IMG/VR virus record: IMGVR_UViG_3300008111_000132
Location: 1-29,030 of that record
Source: a virus
Direction: 5' to 3' (one strand)
Length of the DNA: 29,030 nt
In this document: positions 1-5,600 of the stretch, piece by piece
Layout: the number at the start of each line of letters is the position of its first letter
How positions within the stretch are numbered: the first letter of the stretch is position 1
Position numbers and translations under genes: made by a program
The notes under the pieces: model-generated
Database searches by the model: none
What the model saw: the letters and a program-made list of their open reading frames with translations, nothing else
What the model was told of the DNA's origin: nothing

Positions 1-60
1 AATTAATTTACTTATTAATATATAATTTTTTAATTAGAGTATTTTTTATTATATTTCATT

Positions 61-408
61 ATGGACTATAATAAAATATTTTTTGGTATACTATTCGGTA
101 TATTCGGACAAATCGGAACATTTTTACAATTACAAGGATCTTACAAGTATGGTTGGCACGAAAAGTACCAATGGATTATTATTTTGGCAAGTGTACCTCT
201 CGGTTTTTTGTACATTAAGTCTGTCAATTATTTTATCGAAGGATTTGGTGGACAGATATGGCCAAGTAGGTTAATTGGGTTTGGTGTCGGTGTAATCATT
301 TTTACTTTGATGTCATATTATATCTTTAAAGAACCGTTGAACCTTAAAAACGTATTGTGTTTAATATTAGGGTTTTGTATTGTTTTGATCCAACTTTTTG
401 TTAAATAG
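61..408 (+). CDS. Small four-helix membrane protein, DMT/SMR-like
   Basis: The 115-residue product is almost wholly hydrophobic, with four likely membrane helices at about residues 5-22, 37-53, 69-88 and 95-113. The length, four-helix layout and the FKEPLNLKN-like turn before the last helix recall small multidrug resistance or half-EamA proteins of the drug/metabolite transporter superfamily. It would sit in the host inner membrane. The ATG at 61 is the first in frame. No substrate can be named and a pure structural role is possible. The promoter of the next gene overlaps its last codons. Confidence 0.75.
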   Translation: MDYNKIFFGILFGIFGQIGTFLQLQGSYKYGWHEKYQWIIILASVPLGFLYIKSVNYFIEGFGGQIWPSRLIGFGVGVIIFTLMSYYIFKEPLNLKNVLCLILGFCIVLIQLFVK

Positions 409-427
409 AAAATATTCGTTACATTTG
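397..427 (+). promoter_or_regulatory. Bacteroidota-type promoter
   Basis: TTTG at 397-400 and TACATTTG at 420-427 are 19 nt apart, matching the -33/-7 consensus (TTTG, TAnnTTTG). It ends 17 nt before the ATG at 445. Confidence 0.75.
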
Positions 428-444
428 TTATGAAATATTAAAAC

Positions 445-636
445 ATGACAAAAAAAGGAAAAAAAATATCTGAATTTTATGAAGTGATTTGTGATGAAGG
501 CACTATAAAATATGAAGATTTTAAAAAGGCGGAAGAAAAAGTGAAAAGATTATACCAGTCAGAATCTTTTGGGTATTTAGTAAAAAAAGAAATCGACGAA
601 ACTGGTAAGATTTTATCTGAGTTGTTCGTCGGATAA
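445..636 (+). CDS. Hypothetical protein, 63 aa
   Basis: A small lysine- and glutamate-rich protein with no signal peptide or membrane segment, probably mostly helical (KAEEKVKRLYQSE). I do not recognise the family. It is the first gene behind its own promoter and ends 6 nt before the SGNH hydrolase gene, so the two are probably co-transcribed. Confidence 0.7.
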   Translation: MTKKGKKISEFYEVICDEGTIKYEDFKKAEEKVKRLYQSESFGYLVKKEIDETGKILSELFVG

Positions 637-642
637 GTTATT

Positions 643-1359
643 ATGAAATCATTATGGACATTTGGTTGTAGTTACACTGAGGGTTACACAGAGACATCTA
701 AAACCTTTCGAGAGTATAAGAGTTATTGTGGAGATAAGTTCCCAAAAACTTGGCCAGAAATACTCGCAGATAAATTAGAATTGGAACTTAAGAATAGAGG
801 TGAAGGTGCAAGTGGTAATCATCAAATCTTTCAAGAGTTTTGTAAACATTCAAATGAATTTTCACAAAATGATATTATAATAATTGGTTGGACATTCTTA
901 GAAAGATATAGAATTGCAAAAGATGATCAAACGTGGATAAAACTTGGTTCAGGTAAGATCAATGAACAAATACCAATTTCAGAAGAATGTCATGAGAGTT
1001 TAGTAGTAAACAGAACACTAAAACCCTACATAGACGAAATATACAATTATCAGAAATTAATAGATAGATTTTGTGAATCATTATCGATCAATGTTTATTA
1101 TTGGACAATGATAAACGAATTGATATATGACCAACCAAGAGACATTCTAAATAATAGGAAGTATCTAATAAATGATTTGATCAAAGATCAATATGATAAT
1201 GTTTTTACCGTATCAAAAAAATACGGTGGGTATAATATATTTGAAGAAACAAATGAATTAATTAACGATTTTCATCAAGGCGGAACCGGACACAAGGTTC
1301 AAGCAAATTTATTTTATAAATATATAGTAGAAAATAATCGCAAGTGGACAAGTCTTTGA
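643..1359 (+). CDS. SGNH/GDSL-type hydrolase
   Basis: The 238-residue product shows the SGNH blocks: FGCSYT near the start (nucleophile Ser10, block I), GASGNH at 55-60 (Asn59, block III), and DFHQGGTGH near the end (D209 with H211 or H217, block V). This family includes esterases and deacylases, and phages use such enzymes on surface glycans or lipids. No signal peptide is seen, so it acts in the cytoplasm or as a virion part. Block I has GCS in place of GDS, which is common in phage members. A second gene of this type lies at 8283-8900. The substrate is unknown. Confidence 0.75.
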   Translation: MKSLWTFGCSYTEGYTETSKTFREYKSYCGDKFPKTWPEILADKLELELKNRGEGASGNHQIFQEFCKHSNEFSQNDIIIIGWTFLERYRIAKDDQTWIKLGSGKINEQIPISEECHESLVVNRTLKPYIDEIYNYQKLIDRFCESLSINVYYWTMINELIYDQPRDILNNRKYLINDLIKDQYDNVFTVSKKYGGYNIFEETNELINDFHQGGTGHKVQANLFYKYIVENNRKWTSL

Positions 1360-1382
1360 TTATCAATTTGTTATAGAAATAT

Positions 1383-1413
1383 TTTGTGATATCATAAATA
1401 ATCCATACATTTG
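1383..1413 (+). promoter_or_regulatory. Bacteroidota-type promoter
   Basis: TTTG at 1383-1386 and TACATTTG at 1406-1413, 19 nt apart, 16 nt before the ATG at 1430. The -33 neighbourhood TTTTGTGATATCATAA recurs at 3903-3918. Confidence 0.75.
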
Positions 1414-1429
1414 TGTATAATATCAAAGT

Positions 1430-1720
1430 ATGAAAAAGTTTTCTTTTTTTAGAGGTTATGAAAATTCAGAATCACCAAACGTGATTTCTTATGCTGAATA
1501 TCACAGATTAAGAGATCAGATGGCAGAAGAACAATATAGAATCAATTTCTATAAACAAATGATGGAAAGGGAACATAAACCATACCATAGGAAAATCATT
1601 AGTTATTTCAAAAACAAAAGAGATAAACTAATTGAAAACTTCATGATTTTTATAGGGTCAATTGTTGCTTTTATATTCTTATTGGCCTTTATTGGTTTTA
1701 TAACAATGTTTTTTAAATAA
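1430..1720 (+). CDS. Tail-anchored small membrane protein, 96 aa
   Basis: A charged, helical N-terminal part (about residues 25-70, rich in Arg, Lys, Glu and Tyr) is followed by one strong membrane helix at about 71-94. There is no N-terminal signal, so the layout suggests a tail-anchored protein with its bulk in the cytoplasm. It is the first gene behind its own promoter. The family is not recognised. Confidence 0.7.
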   Translation: MKKFSFFRGYENSESPNVISYAEYHRLRDQMAEEQYRINFYKQMMEREHKPYHRKIISYFKNKRDKLIENFMIFIGSIVAFIFLLAFIGFITMFFK

Positions 1721-1741
1721 CATCACTTAAATTTAAGTTAC

Positions 1742-1825
1742 ATGGGAAACACAATTCAACCTATCAAACCATTAGAACCTATCAAACCTCTTGAACCAAT
1801 TAAACCATTAAAACCAAGAAATTAA
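1742..1825 (+). CDS. Proline-rich micro-ORF with PIKPLE repeats
   Basis: ATG at 1742 opens a 27-codon frame encoding MGNTIQ followed by PIKPLE, PIKPLE and PIKPLKP. The six-residue repeat gives a Pro/Lys/Glu-rich peptide that is probably extended (polyproline-like). It follows the 96-aa membrane gene by 21 nt and fits the same transcript, which ends at the terminator at 1998. No family is known, and it may be an untranslated repeat. Confidence 0.4.
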   Translation: MGNTIQPIKPLEPIKPLEPIKPLKPRN

Positions 1826-1882
1826 TATGTTTCTTGTTTTTTCGAATATTTATTATTACATTAATAAAATAAATAAAATTCG

Positions 1883-1969
1883 ATGAGACAAAACAAACAT
1901 ATTACATCATCATTTAACTGGTCAAAATGGTCAGATGATCGTTCTACGTCCAAAAGTCTCAGAAATTAA
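1883..1969 (+). CDS. Possible micro-ORF, 28 aa
   Basis: ATG at 1883 opens a 28-codon frame rich in Ser, Asn, Lys and Trp, ending just before the terminator at 1998. The only support is position in the same transcript and a clean frame. Its last codons (LRN-stop) resemble the end of the preceding micro-ORF (PRN-stop). It may not be translated. Confidence 0.3.
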   Translation: MRQNKHITSSFNWSKWSDDRSTSKSLRN

Positions 1970-1997
1970 AATATTTAAAGTTGTAAACTTTAATACT

Positions 1998-2032
1998 AAC
2001 CCTGAGACAAAAATCTCGGGGTTTTTTATTTT
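1998..2032 (+). terminator. Rho-independent terminator
   Basis: The stem AACCCTGAGA / TCTCGGGGTT (one wobble) with a six-base A-rich loop is followed by a T-run. It closes the 1383 transcript. Confidence 0.85.
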
Positions 2033-2057
2033 ATAAATGGTTTAATGTCGGAAATAT

Positions 2058-2092
2058 CATGCATTAGTTAACAAAAATCATTTTAATGCATG
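2058..2092 (+). repeat. Inverted repeat before tRNA-Trp
   Basis: Perfect 9-bp arms CATGCATTA (2058-2066) and TAATGCATG (2084-2092) flank 17 nt. It lies 17 nt upstream of tRNA-Trp. It has no T-run, so it may be an operator or a processing hairpin. Confidence 0.5.
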
Positions 2093-2109
2093 AATTAAAC
2101 GACAAATTT

Positions 2110-2181
2110 GCGGGTGTGGTGCAATGGTTAGCATAGAAGTCTCCAAAACTTTTGATGGGAGTTCGAATCTCTCCACCCGTG
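2110..2181 (+). tRNA. trnW: tRNA-Trp (CCA)
   Basis: A complete 72-nt cloverleaf: acceptor GCGGGTG with CACCCGT (first pair G-U), D-stem GTGC/GCAT, anticodon stem GAAGT/ACTTT with loop CTCCAAA (anticodon CCA), T-arm GGGAG-TTCGAAT-CTCTC, and discriminator G as usual for bacterial tRNA-Trp. CCA is not encoded. It stands alone, 730 nt before the other three tRNAs, with a coding gene 15 nt downstream. No clear promoter is visible just upstream. Confidence 0.9.
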
Positions 2182-2196
2182 CACAAAATAAAAATT

Positions 2197-2442
2197 ATGG
2201 AACAGGATAACGTTTTAAGTAGATTAGTACCAAGATTAAAAAAGATAGGGATTACCATTGAAATGGTTGGTAACTATCCTTGGATCTATCTTGAGAAAGT
2301 TAATGGTAATAGAATCCAAAGGGAAGATTATTTCTGTGGGAATCACGGATTTACAATTGCATTCCTACCAATTAAGAATGATCAAAAAATGGAACTAACA
2401 GATATAAAAGAAGTTTTTAAAGTAATAAGAAAATATAAATAA
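2197..2442 (+). CDS. Conserved-looking phage protein, 81 aa
   Basis: The ATG at 2197 is chosen because the frame further upstream runs through the tRNA. The 81-residue soluble protein alternates charged and aromatic segments (GNYPWIYLEKVNG, then NHGFTIAFLPI, ending in a basic helix EVFKVIRKYK). I recall similar small proteins in phages of Bacteroidota but none with a function. It is one nt away from the next ATG, so the pair is translationally coupled. Confidence 0.75.
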   Translation: MEQDNVLSRLVPRLKKIGITIEMVGNYPWIYLEKVNGNRIQREDYFCGNHGFTIAFLPIKNDQKMELTDIKEVFKVIRKYK

Positions 2443-2443
2443 A

Positions 2444-2869
2444 ATGGAAACTGAAAAATTAGAGTTTATGATGAAGGCAGATGCCCAATTCAAACAACTT
2501 AAAGAAGAAAGATTAAAAAGGATTAAAGAATATTGGAATAATGAATTACCAAAATTCAACGAACCACATGATGTTCCAGATCTACCACAAGTAGATGAAA
2601 AGGAATGGAAAGAATTTTATGTCCCTAAATTAATTGAGGCTGGTGCCATTCCTAAGAAAGATTTGATTGATGGTCAAATTTACATCGGTAACCACAGAAA
2701 TACTACGGTTGCAAGATGGAATCAAGAGACCAATAAGTTTGATCATATGAGACACAAATTTGGTTGGAGAGAGGATGTGTGTAATCATTTTGAAGATGAT
2801 GATGGGTTTGCGTTATTTGTTCCAATTAGATTAGGAACACAAGAAGATTGGGATGAAAAAATAAAATAA
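2444..2869 (+). CDS. Hypothetical protein, 141 aa
   Basis: A soluble protein with a helical, charged N-terminal third (LKEERLKRIKEYW), a Pro/Asp-rich link (about 38-50) and a compact C-terminal part with GQIYIGNHRNTTVARWN and an acidic DDDG stretch near 118-121. It has no signal or membrane segment and is not a recognised family. It is coupled to the 81-aa gene upstream, and the tRNA-operon promoter follows 14 nt after its stop. Confidence 0.75.
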   Translation: METEKLEFMMKADAQFKQLKEERLKRIKEYWNNELPKFNEPHDVPDLPQVDEKEWKEFYVPKLIEAGAIPKKDLIDGQIYIGNHRNTTVARWNQETNKFDHMRHKFGWREDVCNHFEDDDGFALFVPIRLGTQEDWDEKIK

Positions 2870-2882
2870 TTAATCAGTATAT

Positions 2883-2913
2883 TTTGATTTATAAAGAAAA
2901 TTATTTATCTTTG
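2883..2913 (+). promoter_or_regulatory. Promoter of the tRNA/ncRNA operon
   Basis: TTTG at 2883-2886 and TATCTTTG at 2906-2913, 19 nt apart. Transcription should begin within a few nt of the tRNA-Met 5' end at 2921, so this tRNA has almost no leader. Confidence 0.8.
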
Positions 2914-2920
2914 TATATAT

Positions 2921-2992
2921 CGCAAGGTAGAGCAGCGGTAGCTTACGAGGCTCATAACCTCGGGGTCGGGGGTTCGAGTCCCTCCCTTGCAA
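2921..2992 (+). tRNA. trnfM: Initiator tRNA-Met (CAT)
   Basis: A 72-nt cloverleaf with anticodon loop CTCATAA and T-arm GGGGG-TTCGAGT-CCCTC. The first base C1 faces A72 (CGCAAGG against CCTTGCA), so the end of the acceptor stem is unpaired. This is the hallmark of bacterial initiator tRNA needed for formylation. The D-stem has the A11-U24 pair typical of initiators. The anticodon stem is CGAGG/CCTCG, so it has two G-C pairs next to the loop and then A-U, not the usual three G-C pairs. CCA is not encoded. It is first in the RNA operon. Confidence 0.88.
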
Positions 2993-2995
2993 CAA

Positions 2996-3179
2996 AACAG
3001 GTGACGACGGCGGTGAAACCCCACTGTCTATAAATCTCAACACCCGCCTTGATTCGCGGTATTATAGCGGTGAGAGTAGAGTTACTATAAGTCGGGAGTA
3101 GCTATCCAATGACGAAAATGTAACCACAGATATAGAGATATATTTGTTATGATGTACAAAAGGGTACGAAAAACCTGTT
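2996..3179 (+). ncRNA. Structured spacer RNA between tRNA-Met and tRNA-Asp
   Basis: The 190 nt between the two tRNAs is GC-richer than its surroundings and contains no ORF. Its ends pair perfectly: AACAGGT (2996-3002) with ACCTGTT (3173-3179). Inside are a 7-bp hairpin GGCGGTG / CACTGTC (3009-3015 with 3022-3028), a CACCCGC / GCGGTG pairing near 3042-3084, and small AT hairpins near 3140-3166. The closing helix begins 4 nt after tRNA-Met and ends 4 nt before tRNA-Asp, so tRNA processing alone would release it. It matches no RNA class I know, and it is too short for the GOLLD or ROOL phage RNAs. Confidence 0.55.
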
Positions 3180-3182
3180 AAA

Positions 3183-3256
3183 GGATCGGTAGTTCAGTTG
3201 GTTAGAATGCTGCCCTGTCACGGCAGAGGTCGCGAGTTCGAGTCTCGTCCGGTCCG
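3183..3256 (+). tRNA. trnD: tRNA-Asp (GTC)
   Basis: A 74-nt cloverleaf: acceptor GGATCGG / CCGGTCC, anticodon loop CTGTCAC (anticodon GTC), T-arm GCGAG-TTCGAGT-CTCGT, discriminator G. CCA is not encoded. It lies between the two structured spacers. Confidence 0.93.
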
Positions 3257-3268
3257 CTCGAAGAGTTT

Positions 3269-3359
3269 TATAGATTTTCAAACCCATTATGGGTCTCAAT
3301 CGAAAATCCAATCATTGTCTCACTGGTGATTGGGCTAAATGTGAAAGAAAAAATCTATA
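3269..3359 (+). ncRNA. Structured spacer RNA between tRNA-Asp and tRNA-Ser
   Basis: A 91-nt element closed by a perfect 10-bp helix, TATAGATTTT (3269-3278) with AAAATCTATA (3350-3359). It encloses two hairpins: ACCCA/TGGGT (3282-3286 with 3290-3294) and CCAATCA/TGATTGG (3308-3314 with 3327-3333). This makes a three-way junction. The closing helix ends 1 nt before tRNA-Ser. It has no ORF or T-run, so it is neither a terminator nor a gene. It may be a small stable RNA or a processing guide. Confidence 0.6.
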
Positions 3360-3360
3360 C

Positions 3361-3448
3361 GGAGAGATGGCAGAGTTGGTCTATCGCACTTGACTTGAAA
3401 TCAAGAGAACGGGAAACTGTTCCGTGGGTTCGAATCCTACTCTCTCCG
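3361..3448 (+). tRNA. trnS: tRNA-Ser (TGA)
   Basis: An 88-nt class II tRNA with the long variable arm expected for serine (GAACGGGAAACTGTTCC). Acceptor GGAGAGA / TCTCTCC, anticodon loop CTTGAAA (anticodon TGA), T-arm GTGGG-TTCGAAT-CCTAC, discriminator G. CCA is not encoded. Confidence 0.93.
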
Positions 3449-3470
3449 CATTAGAAAAGTATTTATTACT

Positions 3471-3578
3471 ATGATCATCGTAGTAATAGTTAGTGGAATG
3501 TTAATTGGATATATTGTAGGTTGTTTTTTTCTCGATAGATGGATTAATAACGAATCAGAACACATAGATAACCAATAA
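3471..3578 (+). CDS. Small membrane protein, 35 aa
   Basis: ATG at 3471, 22 nt after tRNA-Ser, opens a 35-codon frame with one membrane helix (about residues 2-20, with Gly spaced as GMLIGYIVG) and a short charged tail. It resembles the other single-helix mini-proteins in this window (8171, 8971 and 9604). It is probably read from the tRNA transcript. Function unknown. Confidence 0.55.
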   Translation: MIIVVIVSGMLIGYIVGCFFLDRWINNESEHIDNQ

Positions 3579-3587
3579 ATAAAACTT

Positions 3588-3779
3588 ATGACACCAAGGC
3601 AGTACAATGAATTAATGAGACAAGCTGATGTTCTTGAAAAAGATAAAATAAACAAAGAATTTCATGATTTGTGGGAACAGTTTACAATTGAAAACCCAAA
3701 TACTATTGGTGGTTTTAAAGAACAATTTGAGTCATTTAAATGGTTGTGGTTTAAATTAAAAGAAAATAAGAAATATTAA
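3588..3779 (+). CDS. Hypothetical protein, 63 aa
   Basis: A soluble helical protein beginning MTPRQYNELMRQ, which resembles the ITEQQYNRLMEG leader of the acetyltransferase at 12138. The rest is helix-forming with a Trp-rich end (FKWLWFKLKENKK). It is the last gene before the terminator at 3809. No family is recognised. Confidence 0.7.
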   Translation: MTPRQYNELMRQADVLEKDKINKEFHDLWEQFTIENPNTIGGFKEQFESFKWLWFKLKENKKY

Positions 3780-3808
3780 ATATTTAATTAATATAGGTGA
3801 CTAATCAT

Positions 3809-3840
3809 AACCCCTTGAAAATCAAGGGGTTTTTTATTTT
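3809..3840 (+). terminator. Rho-independent terminator
   Basis: The perfect stem AACCCCTTGA (3809-3818) / TCAAGGGGTT (3822-3831) is followed by TTTTTATTTT. It ends the operon that began at 2883. Confidence 0.92.
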
Positions 3841-3903
3841 GACAAACTCGGAAGCAAAACACGTCCAAACTCGGAAGTTACGAATAAAATTATTTTAAAA
3901 TAT

Positions 3904-3934
3904 TTTGTGATATCATAACTTTTATGTATTTTTA
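3904..3934 (+). promoter_or_regulatory. Probable promoter (weak -7)
   Basis: TTTG at 3904-3907 and TATTTTTA at 3927-3934, 19 nt apart. The last G of the -7 consensus is lost. The -33 context is the same as at 1382. Its position rules out the upstream ATG at 3924 as the start of the next gene. Confidence 0.5.
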
Positions 3935-3956
3935 CATTACAATTAAATCATTGAAG

Positions 3957-4427
3957 ATGAAAAATAAATCAATTGTAAACCAACTGAAAAATTTTCCTAA
4001 AGATTCAGAAGTGTCTTTGAAATTGAAATTAACAAAATACTCTTTGACTGAGATTTGTTATCATTCAGGCATTTGGGACGGTAAAAACTTTTTTTGTGAG
4101 TCACAATCAAATTGGAAACATTCGGAAGCCGAATCATCTGAAGTTAATCTCGAAGAACTTATTGAATTACTATCGAGTAAAACAATAGATGAGATGTCAA
4201 GTGATAATTTTTCAAACTTATCTTTAGGTGATTCCACTGATGGTAATATTGAGGTTAGTGAAATTGAATGGGAAGGTGATATAAATGAAGAAGAACAATC
4301 GGATGTAGATCCAATGGATCTATATTGGAATTCTGATATTAATGATTCGGACATTACATTTGCACCAAGTTCAATTTGGTTTATGGAAATTGATGTCAAT
4401 GGTGAAAAGTTTTCAATTGAAAATTAA
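3957..4427 (+). CDS. Acidic hypothetical protein, 156 aa
   Basis: The ATG at 3957 (MKNKSIVNQ) is preferred over 3924, which lies inside the promoter. The N-terminal third is balanced (KFPKD-like turn, then aromatic ICYHSGIWDGKNFF). From about residue 60 it becomes very acidic and Ser-rich (EVNLEELIELL, then runs such as GDINEEEQSDVDPMDLYW). It ends with a beta-like segment. No signal peptide or recognised domain. It is followed 9 nt later by the lipoprotein gene, so it probably leads that operon. Confidence 0.75.
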   Translation: MKNKSIVNQLKNFPKDSEVSLKLKLTKYSLTEICYHSGIWDGKNFFCESQSNWKHSEAESSEVNLEELIELLSSKTIDEMSSDNFSNLSLGDSTDGNIEVSEIEWEGDINEEEQSDVDPMDLYWNSDINDSDITFAPSSIWFMEIDVNGEKFSIEN

Positions 4428-4436
4428 AACACTCAT

Positions 4437-4595
4437 ATGAAAAAGATATTCTTGTTTTTATTTGTTATGATAGTTTTAACATCATGTAATCCCATGATGC
4501 ACATTATCGGAGTCGGTATGAGAAAATTCAATACCTCTCAAAACAAATATTCAAAATCAAATCCATATTACAAACCCAATCAAAAAAATAATTAG
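4437..4595 (+). CDS. Small lipoprotein, 52 aa
   Basis: A type II signal peptide is clear: MKK, a hydrophobic core, and lipobox LTSC with Cys17 as the lipidated residue. The mature part is only 36 residues, basic, and rich in Asn, Ser, Lys and Tyr. It should sit in the outer or inner membrane facing the periplasm. It lies directly between an acidic cytoplasmic protein and the CAP-domain gene (4-nt gap). Phage lipoproteins in such places are often Rz1-like spanin parts or superinfection-exclusion proteins, but nothing here decides between these. Confidence 0.75.
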   Translation: MKKIFLFLFVMIVLTSCNPMMHIIGVGMRKFNTSQNKYSKSNPYYKPNQKNN

Positions 4596-4599
4596 TTAT

Positions 4600-5127
4600 A
4601 TGTTAATCAGATCCACCATATTATTAATTTTTTTATTCTCATCTATAGTTGGGATGTCTCAAAATAATATCGACAAAGACTCCGTTCAATATTATTTTAC
4701 AAAGATTCTTAATAACTATAGACAGTCTAATGGTTTATCTAATATTAAACTAAATGATAAACTAAAACAATTCTCGGATGATCATGCAAAATACATGGCA
4801 ACTATTAATAGAGTAACTCATGGTGAAAATGAATATAGTTTCCATAATCGATTTAATAAAAATTTTGTTGGATATGGAGGAGAAAATTGTAGTGAAGTTT
4901 TAATATCAAAAAACATAAGATCTAATTTCAATAATCTAAATGTTGTTTTAGACAAAATAACAACACAAGGAATAACTAATGAATTGTTTGCACAATACAC
5001 ATTCTTAACTTGGAAGAATTCAAATTCACACAATAAATTTCTTTTAGATAAAGAAGTAACGTGTTTTTATCTTTCATATGAGAAAGTTAAAAACACGTAC
5101 TATCTTGAATATTTTGCAATGAAATAA
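4600..5127 (+). CDS. Secreted CAP-superfamily (SCP-like) protein
   Basis: The 175-residue product has a signal peptide of about 20 residues and then one CAP/SCP domain. The typical signatures are in order: YRQSNGL (helix 1), DDHAKYM with H62, THGE with H74, GGENCSEV at 93-100, and TWKNSNSHNKFLL at 137-149. The two histidines and nearby acidic residues match the usual metal-binding cavity. In bacteria such secreted domains act at or outside the cell surface, sometimes on lipids or the wall. A phage copy could alter the host envelope. Its stop codon directly abuts the stop of the opposing gene (TAATTA, 5125-5130). Confidence 0.75.
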   Translation: MLIRSTILLIFLFSSIVGMSQNNIDKDSVQYYFTKILNNYRQSNGLSNIKLNDKLKQFSDDHAKYMATINRVTHGENEYSFHNRFNKNFVGYGGENCSEVLISKNIRSNFNNLNVVLDKITTQGITNELFAQYTFLTWKNSNSHNKFLLDKEVTCFYLSYEKVKNTYYLEYFAMK

Positions 5128-5559
5128 TTACCACTTTGGACACCTCGCGAATTTAGGTGTGACACTCATCAATCTACCAATTCTTATAGTCGGAAGTTCA
5201 AAACGGAAACTTGGTATTTCGATATGTAATTTTTTTCTACCTGTTGCGGTAAATCTAATAATGTAATCATTAACAGTTTTGGGTTCATATTCATCAGGAG
5301 ACCCTGGTGTGGTTGTAACACTCTTTGATTCTTTTTTTGTATCGATAACAAATTGTAAATTTATTTTAGTGTATTTGTACTGATCATAACTTTGTTTATC
5401 TGCCATGTTTCCCGACCATTCAGGACCACTTGTACCATCCCCATTTTGACCATTGGAATTGATTGATATTTCTCCTTTAGAAAAATCAATTGAATTTCTT
5501 TTTAATTCATTTAAAACATAATTACGAGCAGCTTCCGCTCTTGCCTTAGACAACGTCAT
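5128..5559 (-). CDS. OmpA-like C-terminal fragment (frame-shifted half)
   Basis: The frame contains LSKARAEAARNYVLNEL followed by an Ile-rich strand and a Gly/Asn loop. This matches the repeat-helix segment of OmpA-family peptidoglycan-binding domains (LSxxRAxAVxxYL). The frame is open upstream of the first ATG to about 5639, and that extra stretch reads as good protein (NYGKDCAIDPRTKKPYAACP). The upstream half at 5601-6182 ends in another frame. Adding one base to the AAAA run at 5629-5632 would join both into one protein of about 350 aa, so the ATG at 5559 is probably not a true start. Confidence 0.7.
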   Translation of the reverse strand: MTLSKARAEAARNYVLNELKRNSIDFSKGEISINSNGQNGDGTSGPEWSGNMADKQSYDQYKYTKINLQFVIDTKKESKSVTTTPGSPDEYEPKTVNDYIIRFTATGRKKLHIEIPSFRFELPTIRIGRLMSVTPKFARCPKW

Positions 5560-5600
5560 AAATGTTGGACATGCTGCATATGGTTTTTTTGTTCTTGGAT

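Noticed and set aside
2064-2258. A - strand ORF over tRNA-Trp
   Set aside because: It covers the tRNA and the start of the 81-aa + gene. No promoter.
2999-3030. Hammerhead-ribozyme-like string (GTGACGA ... GAAAC ... GTC)
   Set aside because: The core C before TGA is replaced by G, the seven bases between the two core parts cannot form stem II, and the bases before the closing helix do not fit the cleavage site.
2996-3179. tmRNA, RNase P RNA, or GOLLD/ROOL RNA
   Set aside because: No tRNA-Ala-like ends or tag frame, no RNase P signature, and far shorter than GOLLD or ROOL.
3924-3956. Upstream ATG at 3924 for the 156-aa gene
   Set aside because: It lies within the probable -7 region of the promoter, so it would be at or before the transcription start.
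4061-4399. A - strand Ser/Ile-rich ORF of 112 aa
   Set aside because: It is a shadow of the acidic + gene 3957-4427, which has a promoter and is followed by coupled genes.
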